Positions 30,562 through 40,071 are shown, counted from the first letter of the stretch. The stretch: DNA of 64,000 nucleotides from Rhizobium sp. NRK18 (GCF_024385575.1 NZ_JANFMV010000001.1:806001-870000), one strand, 5' to 3'. Notes: generated by a model from the sequence alone, not told the origin. Program-made: numbers and translations.

Positions 30562-31446
30562 ATGATCGACAAGCTCGAGTTTTTCATCGCACTCGCCAAG
30601 GCGCGGCATTTCGGCAGGGCCGCCGAGGAATGCGGCATTACTCAGCCGACGCTGTCCGCGGCGATCCGGCAACTGGAAGAGCAGCTCGGCGTCAGTCTGG
30701 TGGTGCGCGGTTCCCGATACCGGGGGCTGACCCCGGAGGGTCAGCGTGTGCTGGAATGGGCGCGGCGCATCGTTGGCGACACACGCACCATGCGCGAGGA
30801 AATGCGTGCGGCGCGCACAGGTCTGTCGGGCCATCTGCGGCTGGCGGTCATTCCGACGGCCTTGTCCATGGTCCACAAGATCACCGGCCCGTTTCAGGAG
30901 CGGCATCCGGATGTCACCTTCTCCGTGATGTCCTCCAATTCGCTGCAGGTGCTCTCGCAGCTCGAAAATCTAGAGATCGACGCCGGCATCACCTACCTTC
31001 AGGACGAACCGCTCGGCCGGGTTACCGCCGTGCCACTATACGACGAACGCTTTCATCTGGTTGTGTCCGAGCAGGGGCCGTTTACGGATCGCGACAGTGT
31101 CACCTGGCACGAGGTCAGTCAGCTGAAGCTGTGTCTTCTTTCTGCGGACATGCAGAACCGGCGCATCATCAACAGTCATTTCGAAGACGCCGGGGTCACG
31201 CCCGAAGCGATGCTGGAATCGAATTCCATGATCGTGCTGTTCTCGCATGTCACGACGGGGCGGTGGGCGAGCATCATGCCCGGCCACACGGCGCGGTCCT
31301 TCGGCGCCAATCTCAGGATCATTCCGATCACCGAACCGGAGGCCGTCCACGTCGTCGGGGTCGTGGCGACGCATCGCGAACCCTTCACACCGCTGGTTTC
31401 CGCCCTCCTGCACGAGGCGCGGCTGTTCTCCGAGAAGGCGGATTGA
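30562..31446 (+). CDS. LysR-family regulator upstream of the formate dehydrogenase operon
   Basis: This is a 294-residue LTTR with the ATG at 30562, preceded by AGAGGAAA. The N-terminal helix-turn-helix is ARHFGRAAEECGITQPTLSAAIRQLEEQLGVSLVVRG; residues about 90-290 are the periplasmic-binding-like effector domain. It directly precedes fdsG in the same orientation and a T-N11-A box overlaps its 3' end. A LysR-type regulator (FdsR) controls the fds operon of Cupriavidus, so control of formate dehydrogenase is a reasonable inference. Control of the divergent acuI gene is the alternative. Confidence 0.85.
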   Translation: MIDKLEFFIALAKARHFGRAAEECGITQPTLSAAIRQLEEQLGVSLVVRGSRYRGLTPEGQRVLEWARRIVGDTRTMREEMRAARTGLSGHLRLAVIPTALSMVHKITGPFQERHPDVTFSVMSSNSLQVLSQLENLEIDAGITYLQDEPLGRVTAVPLYDERFHLVVSEQGPFTDRDSVTWHEVSQLKLCLLSADMQNRRIINSHFEDAGVTPEAMLESNSMIVLFSHVTTGRWASIMPGHTARSFGANLRIIPITEPEAVHVVGVVATHREPFTPLVSALLHEARLFSEKAD

Positions 31447-31460
31447 TAGATTTTTTCTAT
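31446..31460 (+). promoter_or_regulatory. LysR-type T-N11-A box before fdsG
   Basis: ATAG-N7-CTAT (31446-31449 / 31457-31460) forms the dyad with T and A separated by 11 bases that LysR regulators recognise. A second dyad GATCG-ACC-CGATC is at 31483-31495. Both lie 125-175 bases upstream of the fdsG start and overlap or follow the LysR stop codon. Confidence 0.45.
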
Positions 31461-31620
31461 CGACCAACGAAACCGCATTATTGATCGACCCGATCTTCGG
31501 TGTCACAGTTCCAGGAATGCTGCGTGCAGGTTTTGAGGAGAAGCTGCGCGATATGCGGGCCAATCACGAAATCCCGCGGGTGCTACGAGAGGGAGAGGCA
31601 ACTCTTCCGGGAGGTCGATC

Positions 31621-32100
31621 ATGAATGTGCATGTGGCTGCCAATGGCGCGGCCGAACGGGCGGCTTCGATTGCCCGCGAGTTGAAATCGCTCGAGGGTCC
31701 GCTGCTGCCCATCCTGCACGCCGTGCAGGAAGAGTTCGGCTACGTGCCGCCGGAAGCGCTGCCGGCGATCGCCGAAGTTCTCAATCTTTCGCGCGCCGAA
31801 GTGCATGGCGTGGCATCCTTCTACCACGACTTCAAGACGCATCCCCAGGGCCGGCACGTGCTGAAGCTCTGTCGGGCCGAGGCCTGCCAGTCGATGGGAT
31901 CGGACGATCTCGCGACGCAGGCAAAGCGCCTTCTCGGCATCGATTTTCATGAAACCACGGCTGACGGCTCCGTCACGCTGGAGCCGGTCTACTGTCTCGG
32001 GCTCTGTTCGTGCTCGCCGGCGGCCATGCTCGACGGCGAGGTTCATGGGCGGCTGGATGCGGATAGCCTCGGAGAACTCGTTCGGGAGGCCCGCCGATGA
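31621..32100 (+). CDS. fdsG: NAD-dependent formate dehydrogenase gamma subunit
   Basis: This 159-residue NuoE-like subunit carries a [2Fe-2S] cluster. The ligands are in LCRAEACQSMG (about 83-93) and YCLGLCSCSP (about 122-131). It works with FdsB to pass electrons from FdsA to NAD in the cytoplasm. GGAGG lies just before the ATG. Its stop overlaps the fdsB start by 4 bases (ATGA), indicating coupling. Confidence 0.92.
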   Translation: MNVHVAANGAAERAASIARELKSLEGPLLPILHAVQEEFGYVPPEALPAIAEVLNLSRAEVHGVASFYHDFKTHPQGRHVLKLCRAEACQSMGSDDLATQAKRLLGIDFHETTADGSVTLEPVYCLGLCSCSPAAMLDGEVHGRLDADSLGELVREARR

Positions 32101-33653
32101 GCGTTATCGTTTTCGTTCCCCGCGATGCCGCGGCACTGGCGCTTGGCGCCGACAAGGTGGCGGCTGCGATTGCCAGCGAGATCGAAGCCCGCGGGCTGGA
32201 CGTCAAGATTGTCCGCAACGGCTCGCGCGGCATGCACTGGCTGGAGCCGCTGGTCGAGGTGCGCACCGATCACGGTCGCGTCGCCTATGGACCGGTGAAG
32301 GTCAAGGACGTGCCGGGACTGTTTGACGCCGGGTTCCTGTCCGGTGCCGACCATCCGCTCGCGCAGGGCGTGACGGCTGAAATTACGTTCCTGAAGAACC
32401 AGACGCGCCTGACCTTCTCGCGCTGCGGCGTGACCGATCCGCTGTCGATCGAGGATTATCGCCACTACAAGGGCCTGAAGGGTCTGGAGCGCGCGATTTC
32501 CATGACGCCGGAAGCGATCGTCCAGGAAGTCACCGACAGCGGCCTGCGCGGCCGCGGCGGTGCGGGCTTCCCGACCGGCATCAAGTGGAAGACGGTGCTT
32601 TGCGCCAAGGCGGAGCAGAAATACATCGTCTGCAACGCCGACGAAGGCGACAGCGGCACGTTCGCCGACCGCATGATCATGGAAGGCGATCCCTTTGTCC
32701 TGATCGAAGGCATGACGATCGCCGGCATCGCGACGGGTGCCACGCGGGGCTACATCTACACGCGTTCGGAATATCCGCACGCGATCGAGACCATGCGCGC
32801 GGCGATCGAAATCGCCCGCAAGGCCGGTATTCTCGGTGCATCCGTGCTTGGCTCCTCCTATGCCTTCGACATGGATGTGCGCGTCGGCGCCGGCGCCTAT
32901 GTCTGCGGCGAGGAAACCTCGCTCCTGAACTCGCTGGAGGGCAAGCGCGGCATCGTGCGCGCCAAGCCGCCGCTGCCGGCGCTGGAAGGCTTCCTCGGCA
33001 AGCCGACCGTCGTCAACAACGTCATCTCGCTAGCCTCCGTGCCGGTCATCATGGACCGGGGTGCTGCCTTCTACCGCGACTACGGCATGGGCCGCTCGCG
33101 CGGTACGATCCCGATCCAGATTGCCGGCAACGTCAAGCATGGCGGCCTATTTGAAACCGCTTTCGGCCTGACGCTCGGCCAGATCGTCGATGAAATCGGC
33201 GGTGGTACGGCGACGGGGCGGCCGGTGAAGGCCGTGCAGGTCGGCGGTCCGCTTGGGGCCTATTTCCCGCGTTCGCTGTTCGACACGCCCTTCGACTATG
33301 AAGCCTTCGCCGCCAAGGACGGGCTGATCGGCCATGCCGGCGTCACAGTCTTCGACGACACTGCCGACATGCTGAAGCAGGCCCGCTTCGCGATGGAGTT
33401 CTGCGCGGTGGAAAGCTGCGGCAAGTGCACGCCTTGCCGCATCGGCTCGACGCGCGGCGTCGAAACGGCGGACAAGATTGCGCAGGGCATCGAGCCGGAG
33501 AAGAACAAGGCACTGCTTGCCGATCTCTGCAACACGATGAAGTTCGGGTCGCTGTGCGCGCTTGGCGGTTTCACGCCCTATCCGGTGATGAGCGCGATGA
33601 CGCATTTCCCGGAGGATTTCGCCCCGAGGCCGATGGTGGAGGCTGCGGAATGA
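32097..33653 (+). CDS. fdsB: NAD-dependent formate dehydrogenase beta subunit (diaphorase)
   Basis: This 518-residue NuoF-like flavoprotein has an N-terminal thioredoxin-like ferredoxin domain, then the FMN/NADH site (GRGGAGFPTG near 152, CNADEGDSGTF, GAGAYVCGEETSLLNSLEG) and a C-terminal [4Fe-4S] site in ESCGKCTPCRIGS (about 440). It transfers electrons to NAD+. It overlaps fdsG and is separated from fdsA by 174 bases that hold a RIME-like repeat. Confidence 0.93.
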   Translation: MSVIVFVPRDAAALALGADKVAAAIASEIEARGLDVKIVRNGSRGMHWLEPLVEVRTDHGRVAYGPVKVKDVPGLFDAGFLSGADHPLAQGVTAEITFLKNQTRLTFSRCGVTDPLSIEDYRHYKGLKGLERAISMTPEAIVQEVTDSGLRGRGGAGFPTGIKWKTVLCAKAEQKYIVCNADEGDSGTFADRMIMEGDPFVLIEGMTIAGIATGATRGYIYTRSEYPHAIETMRAAIEIARKAGILGASVLGSSYAFDMDVRVGAGAYVCGEETSLLNSLEGKRGIVRAKPPLPALEGFLGKPTVVNNVISLASVPVIMDRGAAFYRDYGMGRSRGTIPIQIAGNVKHGGLFETAFGLTLGQIVDEIGGGTATGRPVKAVQVGGPLGAYFPRSLFDTPFDYEAFAAKDGLIGHAGVTVFDDTADMLKQARFAMEFCAVESCGKCTPCRIGSTRGVETADKIAQGIEPEKNKALLADLCNTMKFGSLCALGGFTPYPVMSAMTHFPEDFAPRPMVEAAE

Positions 33654-33675
33654 TGGCGGCGGTAGCGATCAGATT

Positions 33676-33788
33676 GCCCCTCACCCCAACCCTCTCCCCG
33701 TCAGGACGGGGAGAGGGGGCGGACACGTTCCAGATTGCGTCCTTCTCCCCGCAGGCGGGGAGAAGGTGGCGGCAGCCGGATGAGGGGC
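33676..33788. repeat. RIME-like palindromic intergenic repeat inside the fds operon
   Basis: This 113-bp element is bounded by inverted ends GCCCCTCA (33676-33683) and TGAGGGGC (33781-33788). It contains two hairpins: CCCTCTCCCCGT with ACGGGGAGAGGG (33690-33717) and CCTTCTCCCCGC with GCGGGGAGAAGG (33741-33766). Size and two-palindrome structure match the rhizobial intergenic mosaic element RIME1 from memory. It falls between fdsB and fdsA, where its hairpins could affect message stability or polarity. Confidence 0.8.
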
Positions 33789-33827
33789 AGACGTCCCGGA
33801 ATGCAGATTTTGCTGGAGGATTGTCTC

Positions 33828-36710
33828 ATGGCCCTTATTGAAGAAATCGACTACGGCACACCGGCATCGAAGTCGGAAAAGACCGTTACGCTCACGATCG
33901 ACGGAAACGCCGTCACCGTTCCGGAAGGCACGTCGGTCATGCGCGCGGCCATGGAGGCCGGGACGCAGATCCCCAAGCTGTGTGCCACCGACATGGTCGA
34001 CGCCTTCGGCTCCTGCCGCCTCTGTCTCGTCGAGATTGACGGACGCAACGGCACGCCATCGTCCTGCACGACACCGGTGGGAGAAGGCATGGTCGTCCAC
34101 ACCCAGACGGAGCGGCTGAAGCAGTTGCGCAAGGGCGTTATGGAGCTCTACATCTCCGACCACCCGCTCGACTGTCTGACCTGTGCGGCCAATGGCGACT
34201 GCGAACTGCAGGACATGGCCGGTGCGGTCGGCCTGCGTGACGTACGCTACGGCTATGACGGCGACAACCACGTCAAGGCCCGTGACGGCATGGGCGAGGT
34301 CAACGCCCGCTGGATGGCCAAGGACGAGAGCAATCCGTATTTCACCTATGATCCTTCCAAGTGCATCGTCTGTTCGCGCTGCGTGCGCGCCTGCGAGGAA
34401 GTGCAGGGCACCTTCGCGCTGACGATCGAGGGCCGTGGTTTCGAAAGCCGCGTCTCGCCGGGCATGCACGAGGACTTCCTGTCGTCGGAATGCGTGTCCT
34501 GCGGCGCCTGCGTGCAGGCCTGTCCGACCGCGACGCTGACCGAGAAATCCGTCATCGAGATCGGCCAGCCGGAGCATTCGGCCGTTACCACCTGCGCCTA
34601 TTGCGGAGTCGGCTGCTCCTTCAAGGCGGAGATGCGCGGCGAGGAACTGGTGCGCATGGTGCCGTGGAAGGACGGCAAGGCGAACCGCGGCCACTCCTGC
34701 GTCAAGGGCCGCTTCGCCTACGGCTATGCGACCCATCGCGACCGCATCCTCAATCCGATGGTGCGCGAGAAGGTGACGGATCCCTGGCGGGAAGTGAGCT
34801 GGGAAGAAGCGTTCTCCCACATCGCGTCCGAGTTCAAGCGGCTGCAGTATCAGTATGGACGCGAATCCGTCGGCGGCATCACCTCGTCGCGCTGCACCAA
34901 TGAGGAGACCTACCTCGTGCAGAAGCTGGTGCGCGCCGGCTTCGGCAACAACAATGTCGACACCTGCGCCCGCGTCTGCCACTCGCCGACCGGTTACGGC
35001 CTCGGCCAGACCTTCGGCACGTCTGCCGGCACGCAGGATTTCGACAGTGTCGAGCAGTCCGACGTCATCCTCGTCATCGGCGCCAACCCGACCGATGGTC
35101 ATCCGGTATTCGGGTCGCGGCTGAAGAAGCGGCTGCGCCAGGGCGCCAAGCTGATCGTGATCGATCCGCGCCGCATCGATCTGGTGCGCACGCCGCATGT
35201 CGAGGCGAGCTATCATCTGCCGCTGAAGCCCGGCACCAACGTGGCCGTCGTCACGGCGCTGGCGCATGTCATCGTCACCGAAGGCCTGTTCGATGAAGCC
35301 TTCATCCGCGAGCGCTGCGACTGGGACGAATTCCAGGATTGGGCGGCCTTCGTTGCCGAACCGCGCCACAGTCCGGAAGAGGTCGAGAAACTGTCGGGCG
35401 TCCCGGCCGATCTCATCCGTGGGGCCGCGCGCCTTTACGCGACCGGTGGCAATGGTGCGATCTATTACGGCCTCGGCGTGACGGAACACAGCCAGGGCTC
35501 GACCACGGTCATTTCGATTGCCAACCTTGCCATGGCGACTGGCAATATCGGTCGTCCGGGCGTCGGCGTCAACCCGCTGCGTGGCCAGAACAACGTGCAG
35601 GGCTCGTGCGACATGGGTTCGTTCCCGCACGAGCTGCCGGGCTATCGCCACATCTCCGGCGACGCCACACGCGAGATCTTCGAGAAGCTCTGGGGCGTGA
35701 CGCTCAACAACGAGCCGGGCCTGCGTATTCCGAACATGCTGGATGCCGCCGTCGAAGGCACGTTCAAGGGCCTCTACATCCAGGGCGAGGACATCCTGCA
35801 GTCCGACCCGGACACAAAACATGTCGCCGCCGGCCTCGCCGCCATGGAATGCGTCGTCGTGCACGACCTCTTCCTCAACGAGACCGCCAACTACGCACAT
35901 GTCTTCCTGCCAGGCTCGACCTTCCTCGAAAAGGACGGGACGTTCACCAATGCCGAGCGGCGCATCAACCGCGTTCGCAAGGTGATGAGCCCGAAGAACG
36001 GCTATGCGGACTGGGAAGTGACGCAGAAGATGGCGCAGGCCATGGGGCTCGGCTGGAACTATGCGCATCCCTCCGAGATCATGGCGGAGATTGCCGCGAC
36101 CACGCCGAGCTTCACCAACGTCACCTACGAACTTCTGGAAGAGAAGGGCTCGGTCCAGTGGCCGTGCAACGAGACCTTCCCGGAAGGCTCGCCGGTCATG
36201 CATGTCGACGGCTTCGTGCGCGGCCGCGGCAAGTTCATCCGCACGGAATACGTGGCGACGGACGAGAAGACCGGTCCGCGTTTCCCGCTGCTTCTGACGA
36301 CGGGCCGCATCCTCAGCCAGTACAATGTCGGCGCCCAGACACGGCGCACCGGCAATGTCGCCTGGCATGCCGAGGACCGTCTGGAAATCCATCCGCACGA
36401 CGCCGAGAACCGCGGCATTCGCGATGGTGACTGGATCCGTCTGGCCAGCCGCTCCGGAGAGACGTCGCTTCGTGCGCTGATCACCGATCGCGTGGCGCCG
36501 GGGGTGGTCTACACGACCTTCCATCACCCGGACACGCAGGCAAACGTCATCACCACCGACTTCTCCGACTGGGCCACCAACTGTCCGGAATACAAGGTGA
36601 CGGCGGTGCAGGTATCGCCGTCCAACGGCCCGACCGAATGGCAGCGTGACTACGAGGAACAGGCGCGCCAGTCTCGCCGTATCGCTGAAAAGATGGAGCC
36701 GGCGGAGTAA
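33828..36710 (+). CDS. fdsA: NAD-dependent formate dehydrogenase alpha subunit (catalytic, Mo)
   Basis: This catalytic subunit is 960 residues from the ATG at 33828 with GGAGGA 7 bases upstream; a longer frame into the repeat is spurious. The N-terminus holds a [2Fe-2S] ferredoxin domain (GSCRLCLVEI), a His-Cys3 cluster segment (CLTCAANGDC) and two [4Fe-4S] clusters (CIVCSRCVRAC, CVSCGACVQAC). A further CAYCGVGC cluster and the bis-MGD domain follow. The Mo ligand is the cysteine in CARVCHSPTGYG; it is Cys, not selenocysteine. It oxidises formate to CO2. Confidence 0.95.
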   Translation: MALIEEIDYGTPASKSEKTVTLTIDGNAVTVPEGTSVMRAAMEAGTQIPKLCATDMVDAFGSCRLCLVEIDGRNGTPSSCTTPVGEGMVVHTQTERLKQLRKGVMELYISDHPLDCLTCAANGDCELQDMAGAVGLRDVRYGYDGDNHVKARDGMGEVNARWMAKDESNPYFTYDPSKCIVCSRCVRACEEVQGTFALTIEGRGFESRVSPGMHEDFLSSECVSCGACVQACPTATLTEKSVIEIGQPEHSAVTTCAYCGVGCSFKAEMRGEELVRMVPWKDGKANRGHSCVKGRFAYGYATHRDRILNPMVREKVTDPWREVSWEEAFSHIASEFKRLQYQYGRESVGGITSSRCTNEETYLVQKLVRAGFGNNNVDTCARVCHSPTGYGLGQTFGTSAGTQDFDSVEQSDVILVIGANPTDGHPVFGSRLKKRLRQGAKLIVIDPRRIDLVRTPHVEASYHLPLKPGTNVAVVTALAHVIVTEGLFDEAFIRERCDWDEFQDWAAFVAEPRHSPEEVEKLSGVPADLIRGAARLYATGGNGAIYYGLGVTEHSQGSTTVISIANLAMATGNIGRPGVGVNPLRGQNNVQGSCDMGSFPHELPGYRHISGDATREIFEKLWGVTLNNEPGLRIPNMLDAAVEGTFKGLYIQGEDILQSDPDTKHVAAGLAAMECVVVHDLFLNETANYAHVFLPGSTFLEKDGTFTNAERRINRVRKVMSPKNGYADWEVTQKMAQAMGLGWNYAHPSEIMAEIAATTPSFTNVTYELLEEKGSVQWPCNETFPEGSPVMHVDGFVRGRGKFIRTEYVATDEKTGPRFPLLLTTGRILSQYNVGAQTRRTGNVAWHAEDRLEIHPHDAENRGIRDGDWIRLASRSGETSLRALITDRVAPGVVYTTFHHPDTQANVITTDFSDWATNCPEYKVTAVQVSPSNGPTEWQRDYEEQARQSRRIAEKMEPAE

Positions 36711-36712
36711 GC

Positions 36713-37537
36713 ATGGCTGCCAAGACGACCCAGTCCGTGCCGGAAACCTTGCGCCGTGGCGGCGTGATGCTCTCAGGCACGCGCACGGTGCCGGAGGAAA
36801 TGCCGATCGCATTTTCCATCGGCGGGTCTTCGCATGCCGTGATGATGGCCACACCCGACGATCTGGAAGACTTTGCCGTCGGCTTTCTCATGAACGAAGG
36901 CATCATCGCTTCGCCGGCTGATATCGCCTCGCTCGAGGCGATGCCGGCAGGCGAGGGGATCGATCTGCAGATGACGCTGGCCGGCGATCTCACGGAGGAA
37001 TTCCGTGGCCGGCGGAGGGCGAAGGCCGGGCCGGTGGGCTGTGGTCTGTGCGGCGTGGAATCGATCGATGAGGCTCTGCCGGAGCCACCAACGGTCGCGG
37101 GTTCCTCGCTGTCGCTTTCTAGCCAGGAGATTGTTGAAGCTGTCCGTCTGCTCGACGGTCGGCAGCCTTTGCATGCGCTGACGCGGGCGATGCATGGCGC
37201 GGCTTTCTATGTGCCCGGCGAGGGGCTTCTCGCTGTGCGGGAGGATGTCGGCCGCCACAATGCCCTCGACAAGCTGATCGGTGCGCTGGCACGCGACGGT
37301 GTCGATCCACGCCGGGGTGCGGTCGTCATGACCAGCCGTGTCTCGGTGGAACTGATCCAGAAGGCCGCCGCCGCCGGCAGCCCGTTCATCATCGCCATTT
37401 CCGCCCCGACGGCGCTTGCCATCCGGACGGCGGAAAAGGCCGGCATGACCATCATCGCGCTCGTCCGGGGCGAAGAATTCGAAGTCTTCAGCCATCCGGA
37501 ACGCATCAGGGAAGGAGCGACCGCCCATGTCGCATGA
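36713..37537 (+). CDS. fdhD: formate dehydrogenase accessory sulfurtransferase FdhD (FdsC)
   Basis: This 274-residue chaperone delivers sulfur from a cysteine desulfurase to the molybdenum cofactor of FdsA. The conserved CxxC is in GCGLCGVES (about 109-117), and VREDVGRHNALDKLIG and MTSRVSVELIQKAAAAG are family motifs. It is called fdsC in fds operons. It starts 2 bases after the fdsA stop and overlaps fdsD by 11 bases. Confidence 0.92.
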   Translation: MAAKTTQSVPETLRRGGVMLSGTRTVPEEMPIAFSIGGSSHAVMMATPDDLEDFAVGFLMNEGIIASPADIASLEAMPAGEGIDLQMTLAGDLTEEFRGRRRAKAGPVGCGLCGVESIDEALPEPPTVAGSSLSLSSQEIVEAVRLLDGRQPLHALTRAMHGAAFYVPGEGLLAVREDVGRHNALDKLIGALARDGVDPRRGAVVMTSRVSVELIQKAAAAGSPFIIAISAPTALAIRTAEKAGMTIIALVRGEEFEVFSHPERIREGATAHVA

Positions 37538-37748
37538 CAACAAGCTCGTCCGCATGGCAAACCAGATCGCCACGTTCTTCAAGTCGCAGCCGGCAAGCGA
37601 AGCCGCCGACGGTGTGGCCAATCACATCAACAAGTTCTGGGAGCCGCGCATGCGCCGCCAGTTCTTCGAGCTGATCGAACAGGGCGATGCCGGGTTCGAT
37701 CCGCTGGTGATCGACGCGTCCGGCAAGATCAACCGCCCGGCGGCCTGA
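37527..37748 (+). CDS. fdsD: formate dehydrogenase delta subunit
   Basis: This 73-residue small subunit of the FdsGBAD complex is found only in NAD-dependent soluble formate dehydrogenases. MANQIATFFKSQP and VANHIN.FWEPRMRRQF are the recognisable parts. It is needed for activity or assembly in homologues; the mechanism is unclear. It overlaps fdhD and is the last gene of the operon. Confidence 0.88.
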   Translation: MSHDNKLVRMANQIATFFKSQPASEAADGVANHINKFWEPRMRRQFFELIEQGDAGFDPLVIDASGKINRPAA

Positions 37749-37766
37749 CAGGGGCAACTGGATATG

Positions 37767-37804
37767 AAAAAGGCCGTCCGCGCATTTCGCGGACGGCCTT
37801 TTTT
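37767..37804. terminator. bidirectional terminator between fdsD and cheW
   Basis: A perfect 16-bp stem (37767-37782 with 37788-37803) closes on CATTT, with A-runs on one side and T-runs on the other. It serves both the fds operon and the convergent chemotaxis genes. Confidence 0.92.
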
Positions 37805-37822
37805 GATGGGATGTCTGACGGA

Positions 37823-38302
37823 TCAGGCGACCATGTCTTCGGCTTCGCTTTCCTTGAACATCTTGGCCAGATTCAGGAAGCAGATCATGCCTTCTTCGCT
37901 GGCGATGATGCCTTCGGAGAAGGACTTGTCGAAGGATGCCGAGATTTCCGGAACCGGCTGGATCTGGCTCGAAGGGATCGTCAGAATGTCCGAAACGCGG
38001 TCGACGAGCATGCCGATGACCATGTTGTGGACTTCGGCGACGACGATGGCGCTGCGCTCGTTGGCGACCGTCGACGGCATGCCGAGCTTCTTTGCGAGGT
38101 CGATGATCGGGATAACCGAGCCGCGCAGGTTCATCACGCCGATCACTTCCGGCGGAGAGTGCGGGATCGGCGTGGACGGAGCCCAGCCGCGGATTTCGCG
38201 GATGGTCGTGGTCTTCACGCAGAACTCCTGGTCATGCAGCCGGAAGGCAATGATTTCCAGATTTTCCGTACCGAAGTTGCTTGGGTTGATTGCCGTCGCC
38301 AT
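37823..38302 (-). CDS. cheW: chemotaxis coupling protein CheW
   Basis: CheW bridges chemoreceptors and the kinase CheA. It is 159 residues with tandem SH3-like folds. IIAFRLHDQEFCVKTTTIREI at the N-terminus and VIGVMNLRGSVIPIIDLAKKLG are the CheW signatures. The start codon overlaps the stop of the receptor gene (TAATG), so the two are coupled. No other che genes are present in the window, so this is an orphan receptor-CheW pair. Confidence 0.93.
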   Translation of the reverse strand: MATAINPSNFGTENLEIIAFRLHDQEFCVKTTTIREIRGWAPSTPIPHSPPEVIGVMNLRGSVIPIIDLAKKLGMPSTVANERSAIVVAEVHNMVIGMLVDRVSDILTIPSSQIQPVPEISASFDKSFSEGIIASEEGMICFLNLAKMFKESEAEDMVA

Positions 38303-40071
38303 TAGAATTCTTCCCAGTTGTTGGATGCCAGTGCCGCATTGCCGTTGGTGCGGGCAACCTGTGCCATCAGTTTCCGTGCAGGCGATGCTACCGCTGGGGC
38401 ATCGGTCCGCGCCAATTGCACCCTACTGGAAGAATCTTGCCCAAATCTAAATCCTGCCAGCAGATCGCGCAGAATATCGGCTTCGCGCGACAGACCGTGG
38501 CTTGCAGCGGTGCTTTCTTCCACCATTGCCGCATTCTGCTGTGTGTTCTGGTCCATCTGGTTGACGGCGTTGTTGATCTCCTTCAGTCCGACCGACTGCT
38601 CGCGCGCACCCTCGACGATCGCCGCGACATTGGTGTTGATCGCATTGACCTGACCGACGATTTCGGTGAGCGCCCTGCCGGTCTCGTCGACCAGCTTGAC
38701 GCCGTTGGCGACCTGCGCCGAGGAGTTCGAGATCAGGGTCTTGATCTCTCTCGCCGCATTGGCCGAACGTTGCGCGAGCTCGCGCACTTCCTGGGCAACG
38801 ACGGCGAAGCCCTTGCCGGCGTCGCCGGCTCGTGCCGCCTCGACGCCTGCGTTCAGCGCCAGCAGGTTGGTCTGGAAGGCAATGTCGTCGATGACACCGA
38901 TGATGTTGCCGATTTCCTTGGAGGAGGCTTCGATTTCGCCCATGGCGGTCACGGCCTTGCGCACGACCTCGCCGGATTTCTCGGCATGCGACTTGGTGTT
39001 GGCGACCAGTTCGCCGGCCTCGCGGGCTCGTGCCGCGCTGTCGGTTACAGTCTGGGTGATTTCCTCCAGGGCTGCGGCGGTTTCTTCGATGGCCGCTGCC
39101 TGCTGTTCCGTGCGTCGGGCAAGATCGTCGGAGGCCGTCCGGATTTCGGCCGAGCTTGCGGCGATCGTGTCGGCGTTGCCGGCAACCGTGCGCATGGCGT
39201 TGCGCAGATGCGACAGCGACGCATTGAAATCGTCGCGGATCCGCTCGAGCGCCGGCGGGAAGCGGTTGGTCAAGGTGTTGGACAGATCGCCCTTGGAGAG
39301 AGCGTCCAAGGCGTCCGCCAGGCTTTCGACCGCGTTGACGCGATCGGTGACGTCCGTGGCGAACTTCACCACCTTGAAGACATTGCCGTTCATGTCGAAG
39401 ATCGGGTTGTAGGATGCCTGGATCCAGACCTCCCTGCCGCTCTTGCCGATGCGCTTGAATTCGTCGGCGACATACTGGCCAGCCGCCAGGTTTCGCCAGA
39501 ATTCCTGATAATCCGGCGAACGAACGTAGTCGCGTTCGCAGAACATGCTGTGGTGCCTTCCGACGATCTCTTCGCGGGAGTAGCCGAGTGTATTCAGGAA
39601 ATTCTCGTTCGCATCGAGAATTTCACCCTTCGGCGTGAACTCGATCATAGCCTGAGCGCGGGAAATAGCGTCGATCTTGCCGGAGTTCTCGGCCGCTTTC
39701 AGTTTTGCGGCAGTGACATCGCTTGCAATCTTGGTGATCTTGTAGACCTTGCTGCCCGAGAAGACGGGATTGTAGGATGCCTGGATCCAGACCTCCTTGC
39801 CACCCTTGGCAAGCCGCTTGTATTCGCCGTCGTCATAGCGACCGGCGCGCAGGTTCGCCCAGAAGGTTTCGTATTCCGGAGACGCCGTATAGGCGGGATC
39901 GCAGAACATGCGGTGATGCTTGCCCTTGATCTCGTCCAGCGTGTAACCGAGCGCCTTGAGGAAGTTGTCGTTCGCCCAGAGGACGGTTCCATCGGTGGCG
40001 AATTCGATGATGGCTTGAGATTTGCCGATCGCTTTCAGAACGGCTTTCTCGTCTGAACCCATAATGCTCAT
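38302..40071 (-). CDS. soluble double-PAS chemoreceptor (BdlA-like methyl-accepting protein)
   Basis: This receptor is 589 residues from the ATG at 40071 and has no transmembrane segment. Two PAS domains (about 10-122 and 131-243) are close duplicates, sharing HH.MFC (H52-H53-C57 and H173-H174-C178) and [14 protein letters not shown]-like linker and a long coiled-coil signalling domain follow, with the hairpin tip [31 protein letters not shown]. It ends in NWEEF, which fits the CheR/CheB tether pentapeptide NWxxF. The domain order matches P. aeruginosa BdlA, an energy or redox-sensing dispersion receptor. The ligand is unknown; heme or flavin is possible. Confidence 0.9.
   Translation of the reverse strand: MSIMGSDEKAVLKAIGKSQAIIEFATDGTVLWANDNFLKALGYTLDEIKGKHHRMFCDPAYTASPEYETFWANLRAGRYDDGEYKRLAKGGKEVWIQASYNPVFSGSKVYKITKIASDVTAAKLKAAENSGKIDAISRAQAMIEFTPKGEILDANENFLNTLGYSREEIVGRHHSMFCERDYVRSPDYQEFWRNLAAGQYVADEFKRIGKSGREVWIQASYNPIFDMNGNVFKVVKFATDVTDRVNAVESLADALDALSKGDLSNTLTNRFPPALERIRDDFNASLSHLRNAMRTVAGNADTIAASSAEIRTASDDLARRTEQQAAAIEETAAALEEITQTVTDSAARAREAGELVANTKSHAEKSGEVVRKAVTAMGEIEASSKEIGNIIGVIDDIAFQTNLLALNAGVEAARAGDAGKGFAVVAQEVRELAQRSANAAREIKTLISNSSAQVANGVKLVDETGRALTEIVGQVNAINTNVAAIVEGAREQSVGLKEINNAVNQMDQNTQQNAAMVEESTAASHGLSREADILRDLLAGFRFGQDSSSRVQLARTDAPAVASPARKLMAQVARTNGNAALASNNWEEF

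Noticed and set aside
33735..33827. Possible N-terminal extension of FdsA into the RIME-like repeat
   Set aside because: GGAGGA lies 7 bases before the ATG at 33828 and the conserved ferredoxin domain starts right after it; the extension is Arg/Gly-rich repeat sequence.
33650..33841. A short reading frame through the RIME element (MAAVAIRLPLTPTLSPSG...)
   Set aside because: Such Pro/Arg-rich frames are routinely produced by this repeat family and are not genes.
33681..36854. A 1057-codon minus-strand frame opposite fdsA
   Set aside because: Antisense shadow of a catalytic gene with all cofactor motifs; no domain on this strand.
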